Shown here in pieces: positions 52,311-61,322 of a stretch of DNA of 64,000 nucleotides. The stretch covers positions 1 through 64,000 of the forward strand of contig JAJZSL010000004.1 of the NCBI GenBank assembly GCA_021849805.1, in the 5' to 3' direction. The translations under genes and the position numbers were made by a program. Source of the DNA: a bacterium. Its GTDB lineage: Bacteria > Verrucomicrobiota > Verrucomicrobiia > Chthoniobacterales > UBA6821. The notes beneath the pieces were generated by a model. The model made no database searches, was not told the DNA's origin, and saw nothing but the letters and a program-made list of their open reading frames with translations. Every line of letters starts with the position of its first letter. Position 1 is the first letter of the stretch.

Positions 52311-53120
52311 CTAGAGATAGAAAGGAATTCCTTGTTTAGCGAAAAATTCTTTCTGATCGCGTAAATAGCGATTTCCCAGTTGCTCAAATCCTTGCTGTTC
52401 TCGAAATTCTTTTAAAAATCTATTCACATCTTGACGTAGCTCATCATCATGAAGCCGAATTCCTATGGCCGATGAGCTCACTTCCAGTGGAGTAAGTAGA
52501 GCTGAGGTTTCTCCAGGATGTTCTTTATGAAATTTCCAAATGCTAATGACATCATAAATAAAACCATCAGCGCGATTTTCGAGAACTTCAAGAAGAGCTG
52601 TTGCTTCTTGATCAAAGGTGAGGAGTGTGGCTTTTCTTAAATGTTCCTGAGCCCACTGTTGACCAATGGTTCCCTGGCGTAGAGCAATTCTTCTTCCTGG
52701 AACATCTAGATCAGTAATGCTATGGATAGGACTTGGTTGGTGGGTGAGGACTCCAAGTCCGAGTGTTAGATAAGGATCTGAAAAAGCGATGCTCTGCCGA
52801 CGCTCAGGAGTATCAGTCATCGAGGAGATGATAAGATCAATTTTTTTTGTTTGTAGTGAAGGAATCAGTCCAACAAAGGGAATGTTTTCAATAATTACTC
52901 GACGGTGAAGATAGTCTCCTAAGGCTTTTGCCATCATAACACTGATTCCATCAGGACGACCATTTGCATCGATCATTTCAAAAGGTGGGAAGGAGAGATC
53001 CATCCCAACTCGCAAGAGCTGGGGATCCGATTGATGATGGCAACCAACAGTCATCATCAAAAAAGGGATCACGATAAAAAAATAGCGCCTAAAGCAGATT
53101 GCATGATGAAGAAGACTCAT
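52311..53120 (-). CDS. Amino-acid-type ABC transporter solute-binding lipoprotein
   Basis: 269 residues. The N-terminal signal ends in a lipobox (MTVGC), so the protein is probably anchored in a membrane. The family 3 solute-binding pattern follows: LRVGMDLSFPPFEMIDANGRPDGISVMMAKALGDYL, GLIPSLQTKKIDLIISSMTDTPERRQSIAFSDPYL, RRIALRQGTIGQQWAQE and SSAIGIRLHDDELRQDVNRFL. It would bind polar amino acids; the ligand is not certain. No permease or ATPase genes adjoin. It lies five bases after rmuC. Confidence 0.87.
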   Translation of the reverse strand: MSLLHHAICFRRYFFIVIPFLMMTVGCHHQSDPQLLRVGMDLSFPPFEMIDANGRPDGISVMMAKALGDYLHRRVIIENIPFVGLIPSLQTKKIDLIISSMTDTPERRQSIAFSDPYLTLGLGVLTHQPSPIHSITDLDVPGRRIALRQGTIGQQWAQEHLRKATLLTFDQEATALLEVLENRADGFIYDVISIWKFHKEHPGETSALLTPLEVSSSAIGIRLHDDELRQDVNRFLKEFREQQGFEQLGNRYLRDQKEFFAKQGIPFYL

Positions 53121-53125
53121 TGTTA

Positions 53126-54310
53126 TTAAAAATTTTCAAATAGTTCTTGAGGGATTTTCTTCTCAGTCCTAGCACCTAGGGCGTGAAGCTTCTGAGCCGT
53201 TGTGATAAGATTACCTTTTTGTGAAGAGAGACGTGCGATAACTTCATCTTGGGCACTTAATGTTTTAGCAAGTTGAGTGCGTATGAGGAGGAGCTGACTG
53301 ACAAAATCGACAAACCGATCATGTAAAATCCCCCCCAGGCGTGCAATCTCAAGGACATTCTTCGTTTGTTTTTCAACTTTCCAAAAATGATCAATTGTTC
53401 TCAGTGCTGCTAACAACGTGCTAGGAGTCACCAAGATAATACGATGAGTCAATGCAAATTCAAAAAGCTCAGGATCTGCTCTTAGTGCTGCGCTGAAGGC
53501 TGGTTCAATAGGAAGAAACATCATCGTCATTTCTAATGTTTTTCCTTGGAAGAGTTCTGGATATCTTTTTTGGGCAAGAGATTTAATATGCGTGCGTACT
53601 GCTGCTGCATGGCGTAGAAGGGCTTGCTCTCGTTCTTTTTCCTCTGGAGCATGGCAGGAGCGTTCGTACTCCAGTAGAGAAACTTTCGAATCAATAATAA
53701 GAAGTCGGTCCTCTGGAAGATAAACAACAGCATCGGGACGCAGACGCTCCGAGGTCGAAACTTGTAGCTCAAATTCCCTGCCACGTTCTAATCCTGAGAG
53801 TTCTAGCGTACGTGCAAGAATCAGTTCTCCCCAAGCACCACGGCGTTCTGATTTTCCATGGAGCGCAGAGGCTAAGTTCTGAGCATCTGTGGAGAGTTGA
53901 TCATTGAGTTTGGTCAGTTGCTGCAGTTGTTGTTGCAAACTTCCATGTTGATGAAGAGAAGCTCCATGAATTTCTTCGATCCTTTTACGAAAAATATCGA
54001 GATTTTCTCTCAGGGGAGCAAGGAGATGATGAAGCTCTTCATGATTCCTACTTTTCACTTGCTCTGTTTTTTCTTCTAAAATTTCTGCAGCTGTATTTCG
54101 AAATTCAGAAGTCATCATAGAAGTGATTCTTGCTTCTCTTTGCTGGTCTTCTTTTCTTAAATTCAAAAGTTCTTCAACGCGTTTCTCCCAAGGAAGAAGG
54201 GCTAGTGCAAGATTACTGCGAGCATGCCTGGAGTTCAGCCACCATCCCAGCATGAAACCTATCATCAATGTGCTGAGAGGAAAGAGGGCGTAGAGGAGAG
54301 GATGATTCAT
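53126..54310 (-). CDS. rmuC: RmuC-family DNA recombination protein
   Basis: 394 residues: an N-terminal membrane helix (LFPLSTLMIGFMLGWWL), a coiled coil (about 45-150), then the RmuC nuclease-like core: SERRGAWGELILARTLELSGL, LRPDAVVYLPEDRLLIIDSKVSLLEYE, MTMMFLPIEPAFSAAL and IILVTPSTLLAALRTIDHFWK. In E. coli RmuC limits inversion between short repeats, which is of interest in a repeat-rich genome. The ATG overlaps the stop of the PIG-L gene as ATGA. Confidence 0.93.
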   Translation of the reverse strand: MNHPLLYALFPLSTLMIGFMLGWWLNSRHARSNLALALLPWEKRVEELLNLRKEDQQREARITSMMTSEFRNTAAEILEEKTEQVKSRNHEELHHLLAPLRENLDIFRKRIEEIHGASLHQHGSLQQQLQQLTKLNDQLSTDAQNLASALHGKSERRGAWGELILARTLELSGLERGREFELQVSTSERLRPDAVVYLPEDRLLIIDSKVSLLEYERSCHAPEEKEREQALLRHAAAVRTHIKSLAQKRYPELFQGKTLEMTMMFLPIEPAFSAALRADPELFEFALTHRIILVTPSTLLAALRTIDHFWKVEKQTKNVLEIARLGGILHDRFVDFVSQLLLIRTQLAKTLSAQDEVIARLSSQKGNLITTAQKLHALGARTEKKIPQELFENF

Positions 54311-55158
54311 GAGAGCTCCTCTTTGAGTTGATGAGCAAAACGATGAACAAAACCGAGTGCAAATTCCTCAAAAGTAAGATCTGGTTGGTGCAGTAGGGGA
54401 AGAAGGTCAATGGCGTAGGAGAGAAGAGAAGCTTGATCGACTCTCTCTGGTAGATTAAAGGTGGCATTGGCTTGATACCTCCCTAAGGTGGCTAAGTCAT
54501 AGCGTTTCCCTCCAGCAATTTGAGATTGAAAAATCGAGAGAAGCTTCTCCAGTAACGGAGCATGCTCGCTGAGATCGAGCATTATTTTATCGTTGTCATG
54601 AACCCAATCAAGGCTACGCCAAACTTCACCACCAAGTAATTGCTTGGGGTGACGATCCTGGGGTAAACGACGTAGCGCTTCAATTGCAGAGTAACAAATA
54701 GCACGATGTGTTGGATGTTTGTCCAGAGGATGGTGTGTGTAGATGACGTTGGGTTGGAGTTTCTGGAGTAGTTGATAGATGGTTTCACTCAGTTGGTGAT
54801 CTTCTGAATGCTCAGCTCCTGGCCGAGCGATCAGCGAAGAAGAATAATCAAGCTGTGCTAGAAAATAATATTCTCCTAGTAGAGCTGCAGCGCATTGTTC
54901 TTGATAACGAATTTTCTTGATTTCCTCATCACTATAGGAAGCATAAATTCCTTCTCTTGGGCTTCTGGTACTATGAGTACAAACAATACCAGCAAACCAG
55001 CGATCATGGCGCTTGTAGCATTCTGCAATCCCATGGAAGGCCATAATTTCTAAATCATCCTGGTGGGCAACGATACCTAGGTGAGTAACGGCAGAGAGTT
55101 CTCCAGGTAGCCTCTGAAGCGAGGTCAAGGAAGAATCGTTTGGAAAGAAGATATCCAT
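54307..55158 (-). CDS. PIG-L/LmbE-family deacetylase
   Basis: 283 residues. Zinc-site motifs are GIVAHQDDLEIMAFHGI (the family AHxDD) and YTHHPLDKHPTHRAICY (HPxxxHxxH). Other family features include GIVCTHSTRSPREG and RYQEQCAAALLGE. Members remove N-acetyl groups from sugars or related small molecules. The substrate is unknown here; given the surrounding envelope genes a sugar is plausible. It is first in the PIG-L-rmuC-SBP run, divergent from thiG. Confidence 0.88.
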   Translation of the reverse strand: MDIFFPNDSSLTSLQRLPGELSAVTHLGIVAHQDDLEIMAFHGIAECYKRHDRWFAGIVCTHSTRSPREGIYASYSDEEIKKIRYQEQCAAALLGEYYFLAQLDYSSSLIARPGAEHSEDHQLSETIYQLLQKLQPNVIYTHHPLDKHPTHRAICYSAIEALRRLPQDRHPKQLLGGEVWRSLDWVHDNDKIMLDLSEHAPLLEKLLSIFQSQIAGGKRYDLATLGRYQANATFNLPERVDQASLLSYAIDLLPLLHQPDLTFEEFALGFVHRFAHQLKEELS

Positions 55159-55262
55159 GGCAAAAAATAATAGTACTGCAGTTCCATCGTCATCACAACT
55201 CTCCTGAAAGGAGATTTTTCTTCATGGTATCTCCCTTGCTTTTTAGTTAAAGTCCTCCTTCT
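55159..55262 (+). promoter_or_regulatory. Divergent intergenic region with small hairpin before thiG
   Basis: TCTCCT-GAA-AGGAGA followed by ATTTTTC (about 55199-55219) is a small terminator-like hairpin on the thiG strand. The pattern of a TPP riboswitch (CUGAGA plus the second helix) was not found. No Shine-Dalgarno is visible before the thiG ATG. Confidence 0.3.
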
Positions 55263-56060
55263 ATGTCATGCTTATCTCAACAAGAACCACTGATACTTGC
55301 AGGGAGATCTTTTTCTTCGCGTTTGATTTTAGGGACTGGAAAATTTTCTTCTCTGACCATCATGTCGGAAGCTCTTCGTGCTAGTGGAGCTCAAATCGTG
55401 ACGGTAGCCTTGCGTCGTGCTGATCTTAGCGGTAAGAGGGATCCTTTTGCCAATATCTTAGAGTACTTGGATCCTAGGGAATATTTGATTCTCGCTAATA
55501 CTAGTGGTGCTCATAGTGCAGAGGAAGCTCTACGTCTTGCTCGTTTGGCCGTCAAAGCAGGGCTGCCTCCCTGGATTAAAGTTGAGATTCATCCAGATCC
55601 TCACTATTTACTTCCCGACCCAATCGAAACATTACGAGCAACGGAGATGTTGGTTGAAGAAGGTTTCACTCCCCTTCCTTACATGAATGCTGATCCTGTA
55701 CTTGCTAAGAAATTACAAGATGCTGGAGCTGCAGCAGTCATGCCGCTTGGTTCGCCTATTGGCTCAAATAGAGGGCTTCAAACACGTGCTATGATTGAGA
55801 TTATTGTAGAACAAGCAACTGTTCCAGTGATTGTAGATGCGGGAATAGGAGCCCCTAGTCATGCTACAGAAGCTCTGGAACTGGGAGTCGATGCTCTTCT
55901 TATTAATACAGCTATTGCTGCTGCTAAAGATCCCATCAGAATGGCAAGAGCCTTCCGATTGGCTGTAGAAAGTGCTCTAGAAGCAAGACTAGCAGGCCTT
56001 CCTCTTCAAGAAGATCATGCACTACCGACAAGTCCGCTAACAGGTTTTCTAAAAACGTAG
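55263..56060 (+). CDS. thiG: Thiazole synthase
   Basis: It forms the thiazole phosphate of thiamine from deoxyxylulose-5-phosphate, dehydroglycine (or iminoglycine) and ThiS thiocarboxylate. Blocks: [62 protein letters not shown] (Schiff-base lysine), [63 protein letters not shown]-like and [14 protein letters not shown]. Length 265 is typical. No thiS, thiH or thiE adjoin, so the pathway, if complete, is scattered. Confidence 0.97.
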   Translation: MSCLSQQEPLILAGRSFSSRLILGTGKFSSLTIMSEALRASGAQIVTVALRRADLSGKRDPFANILEYLDPREYLILANTSGAHSAEEALRLARLAVKAGLPPWIKVEIHPDPHYLLPDPIETLRATEMLVEEGFTPLPYMNADPVLAKKLQDAGAAAVMPLGSPIGSNRGLQTRAMIEIIVEQATVPVIVDAGIGAPSHATEALELGVDALLINTAIAAAKDPIRMARAFRLAVESALEARLAGLPLQEDHALPTSPLTGFLKT

Positions 56061-56100
56061 CTCGAACATAGCTTTCGCTTGGTAGCAGGAGAGAGGAAAT

Positions 56101-57948
56101 CTAGCTAGCTCTCAGAAAAGAAGACTCCTCTAAAAAATGATCCTCATTTTCCTTAGTATCCAGTACTGATTCTGAGTTGAAGAGCTCTTCAGCTTGACGC
56201 CACTTCTTAATAGCGCTCTTGACTTGGAAAATATCGACGATTTCTCTGTGTGAGGGACTATGCTCTTTTTCGCTGAGAAGTGTTGCTAGAAAGCGTTCTG
56301 CTTTTTCTGGATAATCAAAGAGTGATTGTATCAATATTTCTCTTTCATTAATGGTTATTGGAAGGTTCTTCTTAAAGGCAAAAGAAAGCGATTGATAAAT
56401 ATGAGCAAGGAGTTCATGCTCTATTGCTTCAGGTGTGTTTATTGTATCGATGTGAAGAGATGGTTGAGATGGGAGAGTTGGCGAGAAAATGAGCAGAGAG
56501 CTTTCTACAATGCTGCTTGGAACCATAGCAGCTAGTGTTAGTGTGTGCATGATTGTCGTCATCGTTTGACGATCTCTCTCCGTGAGTTCAGAGAAGGCTT
56601 TCATAGCATTTTCAATGGCTTCTACGGCTTGAAGTTCTGAATCTTGAAGAGAAGCTTTTGAATTCCTTTTCTCTGATGCTATCGTTTTTTGGAATTGGTT
56701 GTCTTTGGAACCAGAAAAATCTCTAACTCGTTTGCTATCACTACGGTTAAGAGAGCTACCATCTAGTATTCCCAAGTCTTTGGGGCCCTCTCCTTGATAA
56801 GTGGCTTGAGTGATACTCACATCGGCGCTTCCTTCTACATCGATTGTTCTTCCATCAGCAGTTGTCCTAGTTCCGCTGTAGTCTCGTTGATAACCAGTAA
56901 TATTTACCGTTTCGTTACCTTGAGTCGTTTCGGTTATCCCTTGATCAGTTGTTATTTCACCATTGATATTGGTAGTCTGCCCTCGAACTCCCTCAGTCGT
57001 TCTTGTATAGCTGAGCGATCCATTCTCAGTTGAAGTTATAATGACTGTTGTGGATCGGAGCTCCTTCCCATTTGGACCGCTAAGTGACGTAGTAATGGTA
57101 GCAGGAGTTGATGTAGAGTTTTGAGGTTGGGGAGCTAATGCATAGAATCCCAAAGTAACGACGTCCAGGGCAATAACAGCTCCATGATTTTTTGCTGAAG
57201 ATGAAGATTGTTGTTCCTGGTTAATTTTAGCATTTATATTTTTTTGATTCTTATTAATTTTATCATCTTCATCTTGAGTTTCTAACTGATGTATTGCTAG
57301 ATCACTGAGAGTGTTTTCTCTTTGTGTTTGCTCTTCGAGAGCTCCAGCTAGTTCGACTTCTTCATACACATTAAAGTTATTAGAAGTGTTTGTTGAAGCA
57401 GTAGAAGTACCCAGAGGATCTACTGAAGCGTGTTGAGAAGTACGATATTGAGTGCTCGGAGTACCTCTTGAGGAAGGAGGCCTACTTTCTAGAGCAGGAG
57501 CTCCATTGGCATTTTTAAAAATCCCAAAAAGTGTTCCAAGTGGTCTCGCTGATGTTAGTCCAGAGCCTAAGCTAGTAGGGTCAGGGATTGAAGAAGATGT
57601 CTCAACAATGACCCCTTGCTCTAAGAGGGCTTGGGGAGCTCTATTCTTGCTAGTAGTGGTTATTTCTTCAGATAGATCTTCTCCTATCGTATTGCTGCAG
57701 GTATCCAGATGATCTTCTAATGCTTGGCTAGAACCTTGATCTCCCTGTAGCACTGTAGCAACATATTCTGCTGCAGAGATCGGATTTTGACAGGAATTAA
57801 CAGCAATAGGAGGGGTCTGAGTTGGAAGAGTTAGAGAAGAATCAGAGGCAGGTTGTGCCTTGGAGCTTATATGATCAGGGCTACTGGAAGTCGATGTAGG
57901 AGGAATGGGATAAGAGGCACTCGGAAAAGAGATAGGGGAAGTAGACAT
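56101..57948 (-). CDS. Probable type III secreted protein paired with SycD-like chaperone
   Basis: 615 residues, no Sec signal. The first 60 residues are Ser/Pro/Thr-rich (MSTSPISFPSASYPIPPTST), like a secretion signal region. A coiled stretch and one hydrophobic segment (AVIALDVVTLGFYALAP, about 260-277) follow. Then come Thr-rich beta-type repeats (TTVIITSTENGSLSYTRTTEG; ETTQGNETVNITGYQRDYSGTRTTADGRT) and a helical C-terminal third with TLTLAAMVPSSIVESSLLIF. It is 61 bases downstream of the SycD-like gene on the same strand, the usual chaperone-translocator arrangement. Translocator or effector cannot be decided; no CopB/YopB-type double hydrophobic region is clear. Confidence 0.6.
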   Translation of the reverse strand: MSTSPISFPSASYPIPPTSTSSSPDHISSKAQPASDSSLTLPTQTPPIAVNSCQNPISAAEYVATVLQGDQGSSQALEDHLDTCSNTIGEDLSEEITTTSKNRAPQALLEQGVIVETSSSIPDPTSLGSGLTSARPLGTLFGIFKNANGAPALESRPPSSRGTPSTQYRTSQHASVDPLGTSTASTNTSNNFNVYEEVELAGALEEQTQRENTLSDLAIHQLETQDEDDKINKNQKNINAKINQEQQSSSSAKNHGAVIALDVVTLGFYALAPQPQNSTSTPATITTSLSGPNGKELRSTTVIITSTENGSLSYTRTTEGVRGQTTNINGEITTDQGITETTQGNETVNITGYQRDYSGTRTTADGRTIDVEGSADVSITQATYQGEGPKDLGILDGSSLNRSDSKRVRDFSGSKDNQFQKTIASEKRNSKASLQDSELQAVEAIENAMKAFSELTERDRQTMTTIMHTLTLAAMVPSSIVESSLLIFSPTLPSQPSLHIDTINTPEAIEHELLAHIYQSLSFAFKKNLPITINEREILIQSLFDYPEKAERFLATLLSEKEHSPSHREIVDIFQVKSAIKKWRQAEELFNSESVLDTKENEDHFLEESSFLRAS

Positions 57949-58009
57949 GGCAGAATAATTTGATGGGAGCGCAGGTTTTTCCTCTAGTGAATGTTAGAGT
58001 TAAGAAAAA

Positions 58010-58528
58010 CTATAGAGGAGCTAGTGTAGAAAGAGGATACGCTGAACTCTTGATTAAGATTTCTTTGAGTGATTTTGCTTGATTGTAGATGGCTTGATCT
58101 TCTTGTTTATTTTTTGTTATCAGAAGAATTGATTCCAATGCTGCTACTGCTCTGGGGCCATCATGTAACTCCATGTAACACTCAAAGAGATGGATCAAGG
58201 GAAGAGGATCCTCTTTCTGAAGGCTAAAAGACTTGGAATAGGCGGCAATAGCTTTTTGGTACTTCTTGAGCATCTGATAAGAAGCAGCAAGACCATTCCA
58301 ATATTTTGGCTCTTGGCTATGATAGACAACTAGCATTTCGAAGAGTTCCGCCGCTTGCTGATATTTTTCTGCCTCGTAGAGTAGTGTAGCTTGCTCATAG
58401 AGACGCTCAATTTTTTGGTCACTCAGTTGAGCATATTGATAAAAAGGGACATCTCTTTTTTGGAAAAGATTCGTAGCTCTCTTGATGAGTGCTAGGGTTG
58501 CTTCTTCTTGAGTTAAGGTTGTTGTCAT
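58010..58528 (-). CDS. SycD/LcrH-type type III secretion chaperone
   Basis: 172 residues, three TPR-like units: QKIERLYEQATLLYEAEKYQQAAELFEMLVVYHSQEPKYWNGLAASYQMLKKYQKAIAAYSKSFSLQKEDPLPLIHLFECYMELHDGPRAVAALESIL (spanning about residues 47-140, given here in shortened form: YEAEKYQQAAELFEMLV, WNGLAASYQMLKKYQKAI, HLFECYMELHDGPRAVA). The spacing and the WNGLAASYQ-type second unit match class II chaperones that hold translocators before secretion. It is first in the two-gene run with the 615-residue protein. Confidence 0.8.
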   Translation of the reverse strand: MTTTLTQEEATLALIKRATNLFQKRDVPFYQYAQLSDQKIERLYEQATLLYEAEKYQQAAELFEMLVVYHSQEPKYWNGLAASYQMLKKYQKAIAAYSKSFSLQKEDPLPLIHLFECYMELHDGPRAVAALESILLITKNKQEDQAIYNQAKSLKEILIKSSAYPLSTLAPL

Positions 58529-58622
58529 AGCATGATTTTTCTAGTTGCTCTTAACTTTTACTCTGTTTTAAGTCTCTGTTTTTGGTATGAACCCCCTTCT
58601 TTCTTCGAAACTATCTACATTG

Positions 58623-58717
58623 CCATCATTCCCGCGGACGCGGGAATCCAGGGGAGCATCGCTGCATTATTGATGATTTTATAAAAAAACGGCAAGATAT
58701 TTCTTTCTATTGAAAAA
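58623..58717 (+). repeat. Dispersed repeat with GCGGGAAT-type palindromic head, copy B
   Basis: The head CCATCATTCCCGCGGACGCG continues GGGAATCCAGGGGAG, then CGCTGCAT, GATGATTTTATAA and AACGGCAAGAT, matching copy A at 37776 through its whole length. It lies between the SycD-like gene and mutS, whose ATG is 32 bases further on. Confidence 0.8.
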
Positions 58718-58748
58718 TTTTTGAGCCTATAGCCACTTTCCTAAAATC

Positions 58749-61322
58749 ATGATCGATCCTAGTCTAAAAATAGAATCTCCTGCTCCTACTGGGAAGAGGC
58801 TCACTCCGATGATGAAGCAATATGAGCTCCTCAGGAACGATCTTCCTCCAGGTACATTGCTTCTTTTTCGGCTAGGTGATTTCTATGAGCTTTTCTTTGA
58901 TGATGCTCTCCAAGCTGCTCCCATTCTCAATGTCGCTCTTACCAAACGTGGTGAAATACCAATGTGTGGAATCCCCTATCATTCGGCTCAAGGTTATTTA
59001 AGAAAGTTATTAGCAGCAGGCAAACGTGTTGCTCTCTGCGAGCAAGTGGGAGAAGTTCAAACAGGAAAACTTGTAGAGCGAAAAATCACACGAATCTTAA
59101 GCCCAGGAACCTTAGAAGATATTGGTTTAGAGGAGGGAGAGCCTAATTTTATAGCAGCTATTCTCCCTCACAAAAAAAAGCATGCTTCAGAAGAAGCGGC
59201 TTCTTTTGGTCTTGCTTATGTCGATTTAAGTACAGGGACTTTTTCTCTTACAGAGCTCTGGAGTTATGAAGCTCTTCTCGATGAAGTCACACGACTTGCC
59301 CCTGCCGAAATAATCGCTCCAAGAAAAGAAGAAAAACTACTATCGGCATTTAAAGAATTTTTTCCTCTTCTTCAGTTGCTTGATGACGACCTTTTTGATC
59401 AGCTGCGATCCTATCAGTTCTTGTGCTCTCATTTTCAATTGCACTCCTTGGATGGATTAGGAGCCAATGAACTACCTCATGGTATGATTGCTGCAGGAGG
59501 ATTGCTTGATTATCTGAGTAACCAGTTGCGCCGTGATGTAACGCATCTCTCTCTACTCAAACCCTATCATTGTCATGATTATCTACTCTTGGATGCAGCT
59601 ACCCAGAGTCATTTGGAACTTGTCCACTCCAGAGCAGGTCGAGCAAGAACATTGCTGGGAGTTCTTGATCGAAGCAGAACTCCTATGGGAAGCCGTTTGC
59701 TGCGCGATTGGATCTTACACCCTTTGCGAGATCAACATGCTATTGATGCACGTCAAGAAGTCCTTGCTATCTTGCTTAGAGAAGAACTTCTCTTAGGAGA
59801 GCTTCGTGAAGAACTCCGTGGTGTTGGTGACATAGAACGTGCTCTCTCACGCTTGAGCCAGAATAGTGCTAGTGCTAGAGATTTAGTATCACTGAAGAAT
59901 TCCCTCTCTCCTCTTCCTAGGATCAAGGAGAAAGTTACAGCACTCTTGAAATCTGCAACTTCAGAGCAATCGCTTCTTGAGCAGATAAAAGCTCAACTAC
60001 ATGATTTCTCAGCCCTTGAGCGGGAGCTCTCCAGAGCGCTTCTTGATGATCCACCAGCAACAACAAAGGAAGGAGGTATGATTCGTGATGGTTTTCATGA
60101 GTTGCTCGATGAATATCGCTTAGCTTCTAGGGAAGGGAAAAACTGGATGGCAGCACTCCAATCCAAAGAGATAGAGCAAACGGGAATTAAGTCCCTGAAG
60201 ATCCGTTTCAATGCTCTCTTTGGCTACTTTATTGAAGTCACCAAAGCCAATTTAAACCATGTTCCCCAGCATTACATTCGTAAGCAAACAACAGTCCATG
60301 GAGAACGCTTTATCACCTCAGAGCTCAAGGAAATGGAAGAGAAAATCTTAAGTGCTCTTGAGCGTTCCAAAATCTTGGAGTTCGAAATTTTTGGGCAACT
60401 AAGGAGTCATCTTCTCAGCGAGCTCAAGAACATTCAACAAACAGCTGCAGCTATCGCGATGCTCGATCTTTTCTCTTCGCTAGCAGAAGTGGCACGTCTT
60501 TATCGCTACACGCGACCAGTGATTAATAACTCCAAGCAACTCTCTATTCTTGATGGTCGTCATCCGGTTTTAGAGCAGCAAGAGAAACAAGTGATTCCCA
60601 ACGATACCCAGCTTGATGGAGAAGAGGATCGCATGGCCATTATCACAGGTCCTAACATGGCTGGTAAATCAACTTACTTAAAGCAGAATGCTCTACTTAC
60701 TCTCATGGCACAGATGGGAAGCTATGTTCCAGCTAGCAAGATGTCTTTGGGAATCGTTGACCGGCTCTTCACGCGAGTTGGTGCAAGTGATGATCTCTCT
60801 CGTGGCCAGTCAACCTTCATGGTGGAAATGAATGAAACGGCAAAAATTCTCCATCACGCTACTAGCCATAGTCTGGTACTTCTTGATGAAATTGGACGTG
60901 GAACAGCTACTTTTGATGGGCTTTCGATTGCTTGGAGTGTCGCAGAGTATCTCTATGATATTACTGCTGCACGTACCATGTTTGCGACGCACTATCATGA
61001 GCTTCCAGATCTTGCTCGAACACGCAAGGGAGTGAAGAACCTCCATGTTGCGGTACAAGAAGCAGAGAAGAGTATTCTTTTTTTACACAAAATTCTCCCT
61101 GGTGCTGCTAGTAGGAGTTATGGAATTGAAGTAGCCCGGTTAGCAGGCTTGCCTTCTGGAGTGCTCGAGCGCGCTCAGGAAATTCTAGCTAATTTAGAGA
61201 AGGCAGAACTGAATGCAGAAGGTCGTCCTCAATTAGCAATTTCCTCACGGCTTGGGATTACTCGTAGGCGTTCCTCTGGCAAGCATGTGCTTGATGAAGC
61301 TCAGATGCTCTTTGAGGTCTAG
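58749..61322 (+). CDS. mutS: DNA mismatch repair protein MutS
   Basis: 857 residues. The mismatch-reading motif FYELF (about 45-49) is preceded by TPMMKQYELL. The connector, lever and clamp domains span about 130-570. The ATPase domain has GPNMAGKSTYLKQ (about 634), QMGSYVPAS, FTRVGASDDLSRGQSTFMVEM, LLDEIGRGTATFDG (about 711) and FATHYHEL. The C-terminal dimer part is short. It recognises mismatches and recruits MutL (not in the window). Its 3' end overlaps the convergent hydrolase gene by 65 bases. Confidence 0.98.
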   Translation: MIDPSLKIESPAPTGKRLTPMMKQYELLRNDLPPGTLLLFRLGDFYELFFDDALQAAPILNVALTKRGEIPMCGIPYHSAQGYLRKLLAAGKRVALCEQVGEVQTGKLVERKITRILSPGTLEDIGLEEGEPNFIAAILPHKKKHASEEAASFGLAYVDLSTGTFSLTELWSYEALLDEVTRLAPAEIIAPRKEEKLLSAFKEFFPLLQLLDDDLFDQLRSYQFLCSHFQLHSLDGLGANELPHGMIAAGGLLDYLSNQLRRDVTHLSLLKPYHCHDYLLLDAATQSHLELVHSRAGRARTLLGVLDRSRTPMGSRLLRDWILHPLRDQHAIDARQEVLAILLREELLLGELREELRGVGDIERALSRLSQNSASARDLVSLKNSLSPLPRIKEKVTALLKSATSEQSLLEQIKAQLHDFSALERELSRALLDDPPATTKEGGMIRDGFHELLDEYRLASREGKNWMAALQSKEIEQTGIKSLKIRFNALFGYFIEVTKANLNHVPQHYIRKQTTVHGERFITSELKEMEEKILSALERSKILEFEIFGQLRSHLLSELKNIQQTAAAIAMLDLFSSLAEVARLYRYTRPVINNSKQLSILDGRHPVLEQQEKQVIPNDTQLDGEEDRMAIITGPNMAGKSTYLKQNALLTLMAQMGSYVPASKMSLGIVDRLFTRVGASDDLSRGQSTFMVEMNETAKILHHATSHSLVLLDEIGRGTATFDGLSIAWSVAEYLYDITAARTMFATHYHELPDLARTRKGVKNLHVAVQEAEKSILFLHKILPGAASRSYGIEVARLAGLPSGVLERAQEILANLEKAELNAEGRPQLAISSRLGITRRRSSGKHVLDEAQMLFEV

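Noticed and set aside
55159-55262. TPP riboswitch before thiG
   Set aside because: The region is too short and lacks the CUGAGA core and paired helices; only a small hairpin is present.
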